From: Thiohalorhabdus denitrificans
GTDB lineage: Bacteria > Pseudomonadota > Gammaproteobacteria > Thiohalorhabdales > Thiohalorhabdaceae
Assembly (NCBI RefSeq): GCF_001399755.1
Contig: NZ_LJCP01000011.1
Span: forward strand, 310,001-374,000
Direction: 5' to 3'
Length of the DNA: 64,000 bases
Shown: positions 36,627 through 44,745 of the stretch, piece after piece
How positions within the stretch are numbered: position 1 is the first letter of the stretch
Layout: each line of letters opens with the position of its first letter
The notes under the pieces: model-generated
What the model was told of the DNA's origin: nothing
What the model saw: the letters and a program-made list of their open reading frames with translations, nothing else
The model's database searches: none
Program-made: the position numbers and the translations under genes

Positions 36627-37924
36627 CGGCGGTGGACGGTGAGGTCGAGGAAGTGCGTGGCGCAGGAGATGCAGGGGTCGTAGTTCCGGATCACCCGCTC
36701 GCCGAGGAAGCGCAGCTCGTCGTCCGGGGCGTCGAGGCCGCGGGCCTCCAGGCTGAGGCGCAGATCCTCCTCCATGCGCGCCTGGTTCTGCGCCGTGGGC
36801 GGCACGATGCGGGCCGCGGTGACGCGCCCGGCGTCGTCGGTCTCGTAGCGGTGCCACAGGACCCCCCGCGGGGCCTCGGTGGCCCCGTACCCCGTGCCCG
36901 CCCGGGGCGCGACCTCGGCGTAGGGCCGCTCCGGGACCCGGTAGTCGCCCAGCAGGCGGACCGCCTCCACCAGGGCCGCGTGGATCTCCAGGGCTCGGGC
37001 AAGCAGGGAGTGGAAGGGGTTGGTGGAGGGCAGCGCCGGTCCCGTGTCCGCCAGCAGGGCCCGGGTCGCCGCGGGCAGCACGTCGGCGTTGATATTGAGC
37101 CGGGCGAGCGGACCCACCAGGTAGGGCTCGCCGTCCAGGCGGGCGTGGAAGGCCGTGGAGTGGGGCACCTGCTCCTCGGTGACGTGGTCGGCGAATTCGG
37201 CCACGGGCACATCGAGGCCGGTGGAAGCGGCAATCCGGCCCCGGTTCATGGGGTAGTCGGCGCCGTTGCGCAGGGCCAGGCAGGGGAATTCCTGGCCGTT
37301 GTCCGGCAGATCGAATCCCGCCGCCCAGCGCGCCAGGGCCTCCGCCTCCGGAATGGCGGCCTCCAGGCGGCCCCGCAGGTCGGCGACGTCTGCGGCCTTC
37401 GGCGCGTGGTGGAAACCGCCCACCCGGGCCCCCACGGGGTGCACCGCCCGCGCCCCGAACAGGGCCATGAGCTCGTTGCCCAGGGCCTGCAGGCGCATGC
37501 CGCGGCGTACCTCCCCCGGGTAGTCGGCGGCCATGGCCAGGGCGCTGTCGTAGCCGAAGAAGTCCGGCAGGGCCAGCAGGTGGATATGCAGGGCGTGGCT
37601 CTGGATCCATTCCCCGCAGTAGAAGACCCGGCGCATGGCGCGCACCCAGTCACCGGGCTCCACGCCGAAGATGGACTCCAGGGCCTGCACCGCACTCATC
37701 TGGTAGGCCACCGGGCAGATGCCGCAGATGCGCGCCACCGCATCCGCCACCTCGTGGTAGCCCCGCCCCTCCAGGAAGCGCTCGAACATGCGCGGCGGCT
37801 CGAAGATGCGGAGCTTGAGGTCCGTGATTCGGCCGCCCGCCGCGTGCACCTCCAGGGCGCCCTCCCCTTCCACCCGGGAGAGCACCGGCACGTCGATATC
37901 GATGCGGCGGGTCTGGTCGCTCAC
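36623..37924 (-). CDS. hydA: [NiFe] hydrogenase large (alpha) subunit, group 3b type
   Basis: A 433-residue catalytic subunit. The NiFe site cysteines are RICGICP (about 67-73) and the C-terminal DPCISCATH, with a nine-residue tail FLDLTVHRR for removal by the protease. The CISCATH form and short length match cytoplasmic group 3 (NADP-linked, sulfhydrogenase-type) enzymes. The GTG start at 37924 overlaps the small-subunit stop. The electron-transfer subunits expected for this group are not adjacent but lie at 49039-50968. Confidence 0.94.
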   Translation of the reverse strand: MSDQTRRIDIDVPVLSRVEGEGALEVHAAGGRITDLKLRIFEPPRMFERFLEGRGYHEVADAVARICGICPVAYQMSAVQALESIFGVEPGDWVRAMRRVFYCGEWIQSHALHIHLLALPDFFGYDSALAMAADYPGEVRRGMRLQALGNELMALFGARAVHPVGARVGGFHHAPKAADVADLRGRLEAAIPEAEALARWAAGFDLPDNGQEFPCLALRNGADYPMNRGRIAASTGLDVPVAEFADHVTEEQVPHSTAFHARLDGEPYLVGPLARLNINADVLPAATRALLADTGPALPSTNPFHSLLARALEIHAALVEAVRLLGDYRVPERPYAEVAPRAGTGYGATEAPRGVLWHRYETDDAGRVTAARIVPPTAQNQARMEEDLRLSLEARGLDAPDDELRFLGERVIRNYDPCISCATHFLDLTVHRR

Positions 37925-38727
37925 GGGCCTCTCCCGCCGCCACCGCCCCAGCGCAGGCCGGCGCCGTGCAGGGGCTCCCGGTGGCTGTGGATGAAATGGA
38001 AGCGCCGGGCCACGTCCTCGCGCATCAGCCCCAGGCCCTCGAAGCGCCGCCCGAGGGCATCGGGATTGGGGTTCTCCGCCGGCCCGTAGCAGCCGTAGCA
38101 GTCGCGGCCGAAGGCAGGGCACAGGGCGCCGCAGCCGGTGACGGTCACCGGCCCCAGGCAGGGCTGGCCCCGGCTCACCAGGACGCAGACATGCCCCGCC
38201 CGCTTGCACTCCATGCAAACCTTGTCCCGCTCCGGAACCGGATCCACCCCCCAGAGCAGGGCCCGTACCGCGGCGAGCACCTGGCGCCCGTTCACCGGGC
38301 AGCCCCACAGCTGGTAGTCCACCGTTACGTTGTCGGCGATGCCGGTGGAGGTGGCCAGGCTCTCCACGTACTCCGGGGAGGGGTAGACGTCCGCCAGCCA
38401 CTGCTTGCCGTCGTGGAGGTTGCGCAGGGCCTGGATGCCGCCGGAGGTGGCGCAGGCGCCGATGGGCACCAGGTAGCGGGTGTTGGCCCGGATCCTCTTG
38501 ATCCGCTCCGCCTCCCCGGGCGTGGAGATGCTGCCCTCCACGAAGGCGATGTCGGTCTCCGCCTCGGGGTCCACCGGTCCGGCCTCGGCGAAGTGGACGA
38601 AGTCCACCAGCTCGGCGAGTCGCACCAGATCCTCGCCGAGATCCAGGAAGGCCAGCTGGCAGCCGTCGCAGGAGCTGAACTTGTGCACGGCCACCCGGGG
38701 CTTGGCTTCATCACCCGCCTTTCCCAT
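37921..38727 (-). CDS. hydD: [NiFe] hydrogenase small (delta) subunit
   Basis: A 268-residue iron-sulfur subunit passing electrons from the NiFe site. The proximal cluster ligands are in KFSSCDGCQLAFLDLGED and VPIGACATSGGI. Further cysteines (KVCMECKRAGHVCVLV, QPCLGPVTVTGCGALCP, RDCYGCYGPAEN) bind additional 4Fe-4S clusters. No Tat signal is present, so the enzyme is cytoplasmic. The start at 38727 is eight bases from GGGAG. The ATG at 38733 is only two bases from it. It is the first gene of the hydD-hydA-protease operon and divergent from modE. Confidence 0.93.
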   Translation of the reverse strand: MGKAGDEAKPRVAVHKFSSCDGCQLAFLDLGEDLVRLAELVDFVHFAEAGPVDPEAETDIAFVEGSISTPGEAERIKRIRANTRYLVPIGACATSGGIQALRNLHDGKQWLADVYPSPEYVESLATSTGIADNVTVDYQLWGCPVNGRQVLAAVRALLWGVDPVPERDKVCMECKRAGHVCVLVSRGQPCLGPVTVTGCGALCPAFGRDCYGCYGPAENPNPDALGRRFEGLGLMREDVARRFHFIHSHREPLHGAGLRWGGGGGRGP

Positions 38728-38834
38728 TCCCATTTCTCCCAGGGTTTAGGGTGTAGGTTGGCGCTCCCTTCCAGCCACAGTACGGAACGCCGGCCTGCCA
38801 GGGAATCCCTGCGGCCCCGTGGCTTGCCGTCTAG

Positions 38835-38858
38835 CGTTATATCTGCTCGAATATAACG
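38835..38858. promoter_or_regulatory. ModE operator
   Basis: Perfect arms CGTTATAT and ATATAACG around an 8-bp centre, matching the E. coli ModE recognition pattern. It lies 27 bp before the modE start and about 108 bp before hydD, so molybdate-bound ModE should repress modEABC and might influence the divergent hydrogenase promoter. Confidence 0.88.
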
Positions 38859-38884
38859 AAAGCGCGTCCCCGGAGCAGCGCCCC

Positions 38885-39694
38885 GTGCCCCCATCGTTCC
38901 CCACCCATCCCGCCGGCCGTCTTTGGCTCGAGAAGGAGGATCAGGGCTTCCTCGGCCAGGGCCGCGCGGAGCTGCTGGAGCGCATCGACGAGCTGGGCTC
39001 CATGGCCAAGGCGGCGCGGGCCATGGGCATGGGCTACAAACGGGCCTGGGACATGGTGGAGGCCATGAACAACCTGGCCGATGCGCCCCTGGTGGAGCGC
39101 GTCACCGGGGGCCGGGGCGGCGGCGGAACCCGCCTGACCGAGCACGGGCGGCGGATGATCGAGGAGTTCCGGGCCGCTGAGGCCGCCTACACCCGGTTCC
39201 TGGAGATGCTGGCGGCCGAGTCCGGCGACCCGGAGCGGCTGCGGGCCCTGATGGGGAGGTTGGCCATGCGGACGAGCGCGCGGAACCAGTGGTGGGGCCG
39301 GATAACGGACATCCAGTCCGGCTCCGTGAATACGGAAGTGGTGCTGCGCCTGGGCGGCGGCGAGCCGCTGGTGGCGGTGATCACCAACCAAAGCGTCCGG
39401 GAGCTGGCCCTGGCCGAGGGTACCGAGGTGCTGGCCCTGGTGAAGGCCACCCACATCATCCTGACCGGAGAGGATGCGGGGCTGCGAACCAGCGCGCGCA
39501 ACCGGCTGTGCGGGACCGTGGAGCGGATCGATCAAGGCGAGGTGGAGGCCGGGATTACCCTCCGGCTGGGCGGCGGCAACACGGTTACCGGGGTGGTCAC
39601 CAACGAAAGCGTCGCCACCCTGGGCCTGGCCGAGGGTGGAGCGGCCTGCGCCCTGATCAAGGCCTCCCACGTGATCCTGGCGGTGAACGGCTGA
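38885..39694 (+). CDS. modE: Molybdate-responsive regulator ModE
   Basis: A 269-residue regulator. The winged-helix domain (GFLGQGRAELLERIDELGSMAKAARAMGMGYKRAWDMVEAMN) is followed by two TOBE/Mop domains. These begin RTSARNQWWGRITDIQ and RTSARNRLCGTVERIDQ, and each ends in a KATHIIL/KASHVIL strand for molybdate binding. I choose the GTG at 38885 because translation from further upstream would run through the operator; GGAG lies nine bases before it. It represses its own operon when molybdate is plentiful. Confidence 0.93.
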   Translation: MPPSFPTHPAGRLWLEKEDQGFLGQGRAELLERIDELGSMAKAARAMGMGYKRAWDMVEAMNNLADAPLVERVTGGRGGGGTRLTEHGRRMIEEFRAAEAAYTRFLEMLAAESGDPERLRALMGRLAMRTSARNQWWGRITDIQSGSVNTEVVLRLGGGEPLVAVITNQSVRELALAEGTEVLALVKATHIILTGEDAGLRTSARNRLCGTVERIDQGEVEAGITLRLGGGNTVTGVVTNESVATLGLAEGGAACALIKASHVILAVNG

Positions 39695-39704
39695 AAACCC
39701 GAAC

Positions 39705-39847
39705 CGCCAAGGACGCCATGACCGCCAAGAAAGGCAAGAATGAAAGGGCTGCGATGACCCAGCTTGCTCCCTTCCATAAGCCACCCTCTAGCAGGGCCCA
39801 ACCGCGGCGCAGGTCTCGCCTGGTCCGTTTTCTTGGCGTCCTTGGCG
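39705..39847. repeat. Inverted repeat (GCCAAGGACGCC type) spanning the modE-modA junction
   Basis: CGCCAAGGACGCCA (39705-39718) recurs inverted as TGGCGTCCTTGGCG (39834-39847). A related unit ACCGCCAAGAAAGGCAAG lies at 39721-39738. The right arm falls inside the coding sequence for the ModA signal peptide. It looks like a small repeat element inserted between modE and modA. Confidence 0.6.
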
Positions 39848-40572
39848 TTTCGATAGTCGGTGGTCTGCTCCCCGCCCACGCCGCCGAGGTGCGGGTGGCG
39901 GTGGCCTCCAACTTCACGGCGGCTATCAAGGCCCTGGAGCCCCGATTCGAGGAGGCCACCGGCCACGACCTGCGCATCAGCACGGGCTCCACCGGCAAGC
40001 TCTACGCCCAGATCCGCAACGGCGCCCCCTTCGACGCCTTCCTCGCCGCCGACGCCCGCCGCCCGCGCCTTCTGGAGGAGAAGGGCGCGGCGGTGACCGG
40101 CTCCCGCTTCACCTACGCGGTGGGCCGGCTGGTGCTGTGGAGCCCGGATCCGGACCGGGTCCGCGGCAAGACCACCCTGGCCGCGGGGGACTTCCGCCAC
40201 CTGGCCATGGCCAATCCCCGCACCGCCCCCTACGGCCTCGCCGCCCGGCAGGCCCTGCGGTCCCTGGACCTCTGGAAGGACCTGCGCCCGCGGGTGGTGC
40301 GTGGCGAGAACATCGCCCAGGCCCACCAGTACGCCGCCAGCGGGGCCGCGGAGCTGGGCCTCGTGGCGTTGGCGCAGGTCAGCGGGCCGGAGGCCCCGGG
40401 GGAAGGCTCCCGTTGGGTGGTCTCCGGCGATCTGCATGAGCCCATCCGTCAGCAGGCGGTGCTCTTGGAACAGGGCGCGCGGAACGCGGCGGCGCGGGCC
40501 TTCCTGGATTTCCTCCAGGGGCCCGAGGCCCGGGAGATCCTCGCCGACTTCGGCTACGACCCGGGGGCCTGA
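39754..40572 (+). CDS. modA: Periplasmic molybdate-binding protein ModA
   Basis: A 272-residue solute-binding protein for molybdate/tungstate. It has a long basic N-terminus and a signal peptide (RLVRFLGVLGVSIVGGLLPAHA, about 22-43). The mature domain starts AEVRVAVASNFTAAIKAL, followed by STGSTGKLYAQIRNGAPFDAFLAADARRP and VRGENIAQAHQYAASGAAELGLVAL, all typical of ModA. The N-terminal extension is about 20 residues longer than usual and is encoded partly by an inverted repeat. AAGGG precedes the ATG at 39754; an in-frame ATG at 39718 is possible. Confidence 0.92.
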   Translation: MTQLAPFHKPPSSRAQPRRRSRLVRFLGVLGVSIVGGLLPAHAAEVRVAVASNFTAAIKALEPRFEEATGHDLRISTGSTGKLYAQIRNGAPFDAFLAADARRPRLLEEKGAAVTGSRFTYAVGRLVLWSPDPDRVRGKTTLAAGDFRHLAMANPRTAPYGLAARQALRSLDLWKDLRPRVVRGENIAQAHQYAASGAAELGLVALAQVSGPEAPGEGSRWVVSGDLHEPIRQQAVLLEQGARNAAARAFLDFLQGPEAREILADFGYDPGA

Positions 40573-40578
40573 GCGGCC

Positions 40579-41259
40579 ATGCTGGAGTCCGCCGACCTGA
40601 CGGCGCTGGTCACCACCCTCAAGCTGGCCGGCATCACCACCGCCATCCTCCTGCTGATCGGCACGCCCCTGGCGTGGTGGCTAGGCCGCACCCGGGCCCG
40701 CCTCAAGCCCGCCATCGAGGCGGTGGTGGCCCTGCCTCTGGTGCTTCCGCCCACGGTGCTCGGCTTCTACTTCCTGGTCGCGCTGGGCCCGCAGGGCCTC
40801 ATCGGCGGCCCCCTGGAGGCCCTGGGGATCGGCGCCCTGGCCTTCACCTTCGAGGGGCTGGTGGTGGCCTCGCTGGTTTACAGCCTGCCCTTCGTGGTCC
40901 AGCCCCTGCAGGACGCCTTCGCGGGCCTCGACCGCCGAGTGCAGGAGGCGTCGGCCACCCTGGGCGCCGGGCCGCTGGACCGCTTCTTTACCGTCACCCT
41001 GCCCCTGGCCCGCCGGGGCTTCCTCACCGCCACCACCCTCGGCTTCGCCCACACCCTCGGGGAGTTCGGCGTGGTGCTCATGGTGGGCGGCAACATCCCC
41101 GGCGAAACGCGGGTGGCCTCCATCGCCATCTACGACCACGTGGAATCCCTGGCCTACGGGCAGGCCCACCTGCTGTCGGGGATCCTGCTGGTGTTCTCCT
41201 TCCTGCTGCTGCTGGCGGTCTACACCCTCAACCGCCGCTACCAGGTGGTGGGACTGTGA
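40579..41259 (+). CDS. modB: Molybdate ABC transporter permease ModB
   Basis: A 226-residue inner-membrane permease with five to six helices and the EAA loop EASATLGAGPLDRFFTVTLPLARRGFLTA, which docks onto the ATPase. FAHTLGEFGVVLMVGGNIPGETRVASIAIYDHVE is characteristic of ModB. It starts 6 bp after modA and 31 bp before modC, so all three are one operon under ModE. Confidence 0.95.
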   Translation: MLESADLTALVTTLKLAGITTAILLLIGTPLAWWLGRTRARLKPAIEAVVALPLVLPPTVLGFYFLVALGPQGLIGGPLEALGIGALAFTFEGLVVASLVYSLPFVVQPLQDAFAGLDRRVQEASATLGAGPLDRFFTVTLPLARRGFLTATTLGFAHTLGEFGVVLMVGGNIPGETRVASIAIYDHVESLAYGQAHLLSGILLVFSFLLLLAVYTLNRRYQVVGL

Positions 41260-41290
41260 GCCGGCCCGCGCGCCCGGGAAGGAGCGAACC

Positions 41291-42370
41291 ATGACCGAGG
41301 CCGCCCTGAAGGCCCGCTTTGCCCTGGACCGCCCCGACTTCCACCTGGAGGCGGCCTTCGAGGCCCCGCCCGGGGGGGTGACGGCGCTGTTCGGCCCGTC
41401 CGGATCGGGCAAGACCACGCTGCTGCGCTGCGTGGCCGGTCTGGAGCGGGCCCCGGAGGGCTACCTGGAGGTGGGCGGTACGGTGTGGCAGGACGAGGAC
41501 GCGGGCCTCTTCCGCCCGCCCCATCGCCGGGGGGTGGGTTACGTGTTCCAGGAGGCCGCCCTGCTCCCCCATCGCACGGTGACCGGCAACTTGGCCTACG
41601 GCTATCGGCGCGCCCGGGGCCCGCGCCGGCTCGCCTGGGGGGAGGTGATCGACCTGCTGGGCCTGGAGCCACTCCTGGAGCGGCGGCCCGCCGGGCTTTC
41701 GGGCGGCGAGCGCCAGCGGGTGGCCATCGGCCGCGCCCTGCTCGCCGGGCCCAACCTGCTCCTCCTTGACGAGCCCCTATCGGCCCTGGACCGGGCGGCC
41801 AAGGCGGAGATCCTGCCCTACCTGGAGCGGCTGCGGGACCGCCTGGCGCTGCCCGTGCTCCTGGTCAGCCACGCCGTGGACGAGGTGGCCCGCCTCGCCG
41901 ACCACCTGGTGCTCCTGGAAGCCGGGCACGTCCAGGGCACCGGTCCCCTGGCGGAGATGGCCACCCGGCTCGACCTGCCCCTGGCCCACGGCGAGCCCGC
42001 CGAGGCGGTGGTGGAGGCCCGGGTGGCCGGCCACGAGCCCGGGTATGGACTTACCAGCTTGAGCTTCCCCGGGGGCCGGCTGAGCGTCCCGGCCCTCGAC
42101 CGCCCGCCGGACGCCCCGGTGCGCGTGCGTATCCGCGCCCGGGACGTCAGCCTGACCCGCCAGCCGCCGCGGGAGACCTCCATCCTCAACGTGCTCACCG
42201 CCCGGGTGGCGGACATGCGGGAGGAGGGCGCCGAGGGGGTCATGGTCCGCCTGGAGGCCGGGGGCGCGCCCCTGCTGGCCCGGATCACCCGCAAGTCCCG
42301 GGACGCCCTAGGCCTGGAGCCGGGCATGGAGGTCTTCGCCCAGATCAAGGGGATCGCCCTGGCCGACTGA
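41291..42370 (+). CDS. modC: Molybdate ABC transporter ATPase ModC
   Basis: A 359-residue ATPase. Walker A is GPSGSGKTT, the Q loop YVFQEAALLPHRTV, the signature LSGGERQR, Walker B LLLLDEPLSALD, and the switch LLVSHAVDEVARLAD. The C-terminal TOBE/Mop domain (about 290-359, beginning SILNVLTARVADMRE and ending GMEVFAQIKGIALAD) can bind molybdate and feed back on transport. Length is normal. It converges with znuB, 10 bp away. Confidence 0.95.
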   Translation: MTEAALKARFALDRPDFHLEAAFEAPPGGVTALFGPSGSGKTTLLRCVAGLERAPEGYLEVGGTVWQDEDAGLFRPPHRRGVGYVFQEAALLPHRTVTGNLAYGYRRARGPRRLAWGEVIDLLGLEPLLERRPAGLSGGERQRVAIGRALLAGPNLLLLDEPLSALDRAAKAEILPYLERLRDRLALPVLLVSHAVDEVARLADHLVLLEAGHVQGTGPLAEMATRLDLPLAHGEPAEAVVEARVAGHEPGYGLTSLSFPGGRLSVPALDRPPDAPVRVRIRARDVSLTRQPPRETSILNVLTARVADMREEGAEGVMVRLEAGGAPLLARITRKSRDALGLEPGMEVFAQIKGIALAD

Positions 42371-42380
42371 GCTCGGCGGC

Positions 42381-43196
42381 CTACACCGCCCCCGCGGGCT
42401 CCCGCCGGACGCGTCCGTAGGCCCGGGCGGCCACGCTCAGGACCAGCAGGGCCGCCACCAGGACCGGGCCGAAGGGCTGGTCGAGCACAAGGGCGGCGAC
42501 AAAGGCGCCCAGGTAGGCGGCCAGCCCCAGGGACGCGCTTACCGCCAGCCCGGCCCGCCACCCCGGGGCCAGGCCGAAGGCCGCCCAGGCCGGCAGGAAG
42601 GCCAGGGCGAAGGCGCCCATGAGGCCCACGGTGGCCGTGCCCAGGGCCATGCCCGCCGCCACCAGCAGGTCGAAGGCCAGGTGCCAGCGCCAGGCGGGCA
42701 ACTGGTTGGCCCGCTCGTGCTCCGGGAAGAAGCGGGCGCGGAGCAGGCGCGGCATGAGCCAGGGCAGCGCCGCCAGGGTGAGCCCGGCGAACAGGGCCAG
42801 GCCCGCCAGCTCCGGCCAGCCGGCGAAGTAGAGCTGGCCGTCCACCATGGCGTGGGCCAGGGACTCGCCCAGGGCGGTGTTGGCGGCCAGCACCAGGGTA
42901 GCGCTCCAGCCCAGCAGGATCATGAGCGCGTAGGCGGTGTTGCCGTGGGCCCCGGCGAGGCCCTTGAACAGGGCCCCCACTCCGGCGGTCAGCGGCCCGC
43001 CGGCAATGGCCGGGATCCCCAGCCCCAGGCCGCCCAGGGCCCCGGCGGCGGACAGGTGCGCCAGGCCCAGGGCGGCCAGCCACTCCTCGCGCAGGCGCAG
43101 CAGGTTGCCCAGCAGGGGCAGGGTGAGGGCCGCTAGCAGGCCCGCAGCGAAGGGCAGCCGGAACAGCGGGTCGGTAAGCGCCTCCAGCGGGCTCAT
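42381..43196 (-). CDS. znuB: Zinc/manganese ABC transporter permease (ZnuB family)
   Basis: A 271-residue ABC-3 family permease with about eight helices. It starts MSPLEALTDPLFRLPFAAGLLAAL. It has the family-type GLAHLSAAGALGGLGLGIPA segment and the later ATVGLMGAFALAFLPAWAAFGLAPGWRAGLAVSA segment. The ATG overlaps the stop of the ATPase gene, so the pair is coupled. With the ATPase and binding protein it imports Zn(II), possibly Mn(II). The neighbouring porins with His-rich loops favour zinc. Confidence 0.88.
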   Translation of the reverse strand: MSPLEALTDPLFRLPFAAGLLAALTLPLLGNLLRLREEWLAALGLAHLSAAGALGGLGLGIPAIAGGPLTAGVGALFKGLAGAHGNTAYALMILLGWSATLVLAANTALGESLAHAMVDGQLYFAGWPELAGLALFAGLTLAALPWLMPRLLRARFFPEHERANQLPAWRWHLAFDLLVAAGMALGTATVGLMGAFALAFLPAWAAFGLAPGWRAGLAVSASLGLAAYLGAFVAALVLDQPFGPVLVAALLVLSVAARAYGRVRREPAGAV

Positions 43197-43822
43197 GCCC
43201 CCACCTCCAGGTGCCGGGTGGCGACCCGCTCCAGGAAGGGGGCCTCGTGGCTCACCACCAGCACCGCCTCCCCCGCCGCGCGGGCCCCCAGCAGCTCCAC
43301 CAGCAGGTCGATTCCCTCCGGGTCCAGGTTGTTGGAGGGCTCGTCCAACAGGACCAGGCGGGCCCCGCTCGCCAGGCAGGCCCAGATGGTAAGCAGCTGC
43401 AGCTGGCCGCCGGAGAGGCGGTCCAGACGCTGCTCCAGCCAGGGCCGCAGGCGCTCCGGGGGCCTGCGGTCGTCGGCCTGCATGACCGCCAATAGCTCCC
43501 GGCCCTTCACCGGCATCTCCGCCAGGCGGGCCGGGCGCTGGGCCTGGTAGGCCAGGCGCAGGTCCGGGGGCCGCTCCAGGCGACCGCGGTGCACCCGCGC
43601 CGCCCCGGCAATGGCCTTGAGCAGGGTGGACTTGCCGGCGCCGTTGGGGCCCCACACGCCCACCACGTCGCCGGGCCGCACCCGGAAGGACAGGGGGCCG
43701 AGCACGGGTCGCTCATAGCCCACCACCGCCTCCTCGGCGGTTACCAGCGGGGCGGTTCCGCGTTCCCCGGGAGCGGGACCATTCCCCGTCCCCTCCGGAT
43801 GTTGGACGGTCGCTCGGGCCAT
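43193..43822 (-). CDS. znuC: Zinc/manganese ABC transporter ATPase (ZnuC family)
   Basis: A 209-residue ATPase, shorter than most ZnuC proteins (about 250). Walker A GPNGAGKST, signature LSGGQLQL, Walker B LVLLDEPSNNLD and switch VVSHEAPFLERV are all present. The signature ends QLQL rather than QxQR, so the usual Arg is replaced, and there is no C-terminal extension. It is coupled to the permease gene and lies 7 bp after the binding protein gene. Confidence 0.88.
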   Translation of the reverse strand: MARATVQHPEGTGNGPAPGERGTAPLVTAEEAVVGYERPVLGPLSFRVRPGDVVGVWGPNGAGKSTLLKAIAGAARVHRGRLERPPDLRLAYQAQRPARLAEMPVKGRELLAVMQADDRRPPERLRPWLEQRLDRLSGGQLQLLTIWACLASGARLVLLDEPSNNLDPEGIDLLVELLGARAAGEAVLVVSHEAPFLERVATRHLEVGA

Positions 43823-43829
43823 GGCTCCC

Positions 43830-44732
43830 TCACTCCCCTTTCCGCCGCGGGGCGGCGACGGCTTCCACGTAGTCCTCGATGAGAGCGAAGTAGTCCTCGT
43901 CGGTGGCGCCCAGCGGGGGATCGAGCGGCAGGGCGGCCGTCGCCCAGCCCGTAGCGCCCGCCACCTTCTCCACCGGGCCGCTTGGGTGGAAGGGATGGCG
44001 GATAACCACCCCCGGCCCAGAGCCCTTCAGCGCGGCGATCAGCTCCCGCAGGTGGGAGCCCGAGGGCGGCACCCCGGGTTTGGACTCCAGGTACCCGCGG
44101 ATGGGCACCTCCAGCCGCTCCAGGAGGTAACGGATGTCCTTGTGGAAGCCCACCACGCCCGGACTGTCGGCCACCCGTTCCTCCCAAGCTGGAAGGCGCT
44201 GCTCCACCTCCTGCGCGAATGCGGCGGCCCGCTCCCCGAAGGCCGCCGCGTGGCCGGGCTCCAGCTCCGCCAGGCGGTCGGCCAGGGCCTCGGCCACCGC
44301 CGCCATGCGCACGGGATCCAGGTTCACGTGGGGGTCGCCGGCGGGGTGGACGTCGCCCCCAGAGCGGTCCGCCCGCCCCCCGGCATCCAGGAGCTCCACC
44401 TGCGCGGCGGCCTCGAAGTAGCCCGGACGGCCCGGCCGGATGGACGGGTTGGCGGCGTTGCGGATGGCGGCGGGCAGCCAGCCCACCTCCAGCTCGGCCC
44501 CCACCGCCACCACCAGGTCCGCGCTGCGCAGGTCCCGGATCATGGAGGGCTTGGCCTGCAGGTAGTGGGTGTCCCGGTCCGGGGGCGCCAGGGTGGTCAC
44601 GGAGACCGCATCGCCGCCCACCGTGCGGGCGAGCATGGCCATGGAGGTGGTGGTGGCGGCCACCCGTGTCTCCGCCATGACGGGCAAGGCGGCGGCCAGG
44701 GTCAAAATGATGGTCAGAAAAACGCGGATCAT
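43830..44732 (-). CDS. znuA: Zinc/manganese-binding periplasmic protein (ZnuA family)
   Basis: A 300-residue cluster 9 solute-binding protein with a signal peptide (MIRVFLTIILTLAAALPVMA). Family motifs are TTSMAMLARTVGGD, DRDTHYLQAKPSMIRDLRSADLVV and GDPHVNLDPVRMAAVAEAL, with likely metal His ligands in the first two conserved His regions and VVGFHKDIRYL. The charged His-rich loop of classic ZnuA is short here (GGDVHPAGDPH). It is the first of the znuABC genes and follows the porin gene by 13 bp. Confidence 0.88.
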   Translation of the reverse strand: MIRVFLTIILTLAAALPVMAETRVAATTTSMAMLARTVGGDAVSVTTLAPPDRDTHYLQAKPSMIRDLRSADLVVAVGAELEVGWLPAAIRNAANPSIRPGRPGYFEAAAQVELLDAGGRADRSGGDVHPAGDPHVNLDPVRMAAVAEALADRLAELEPGHAAAFGERAAAFAQEVEQRLPAWEERVADSPGVVGFHKDIRYLLERLEVPIRGYLESKPGVPPSGSHLRELIAALKGSGPGVVIRHPFHPSGPVEKVAGATGWATAALPLDPPLGATDEDYFALIEDYVEAVAAPRRKGE

Positions 44733-44745
44733 GGTCGCCTCCTTG

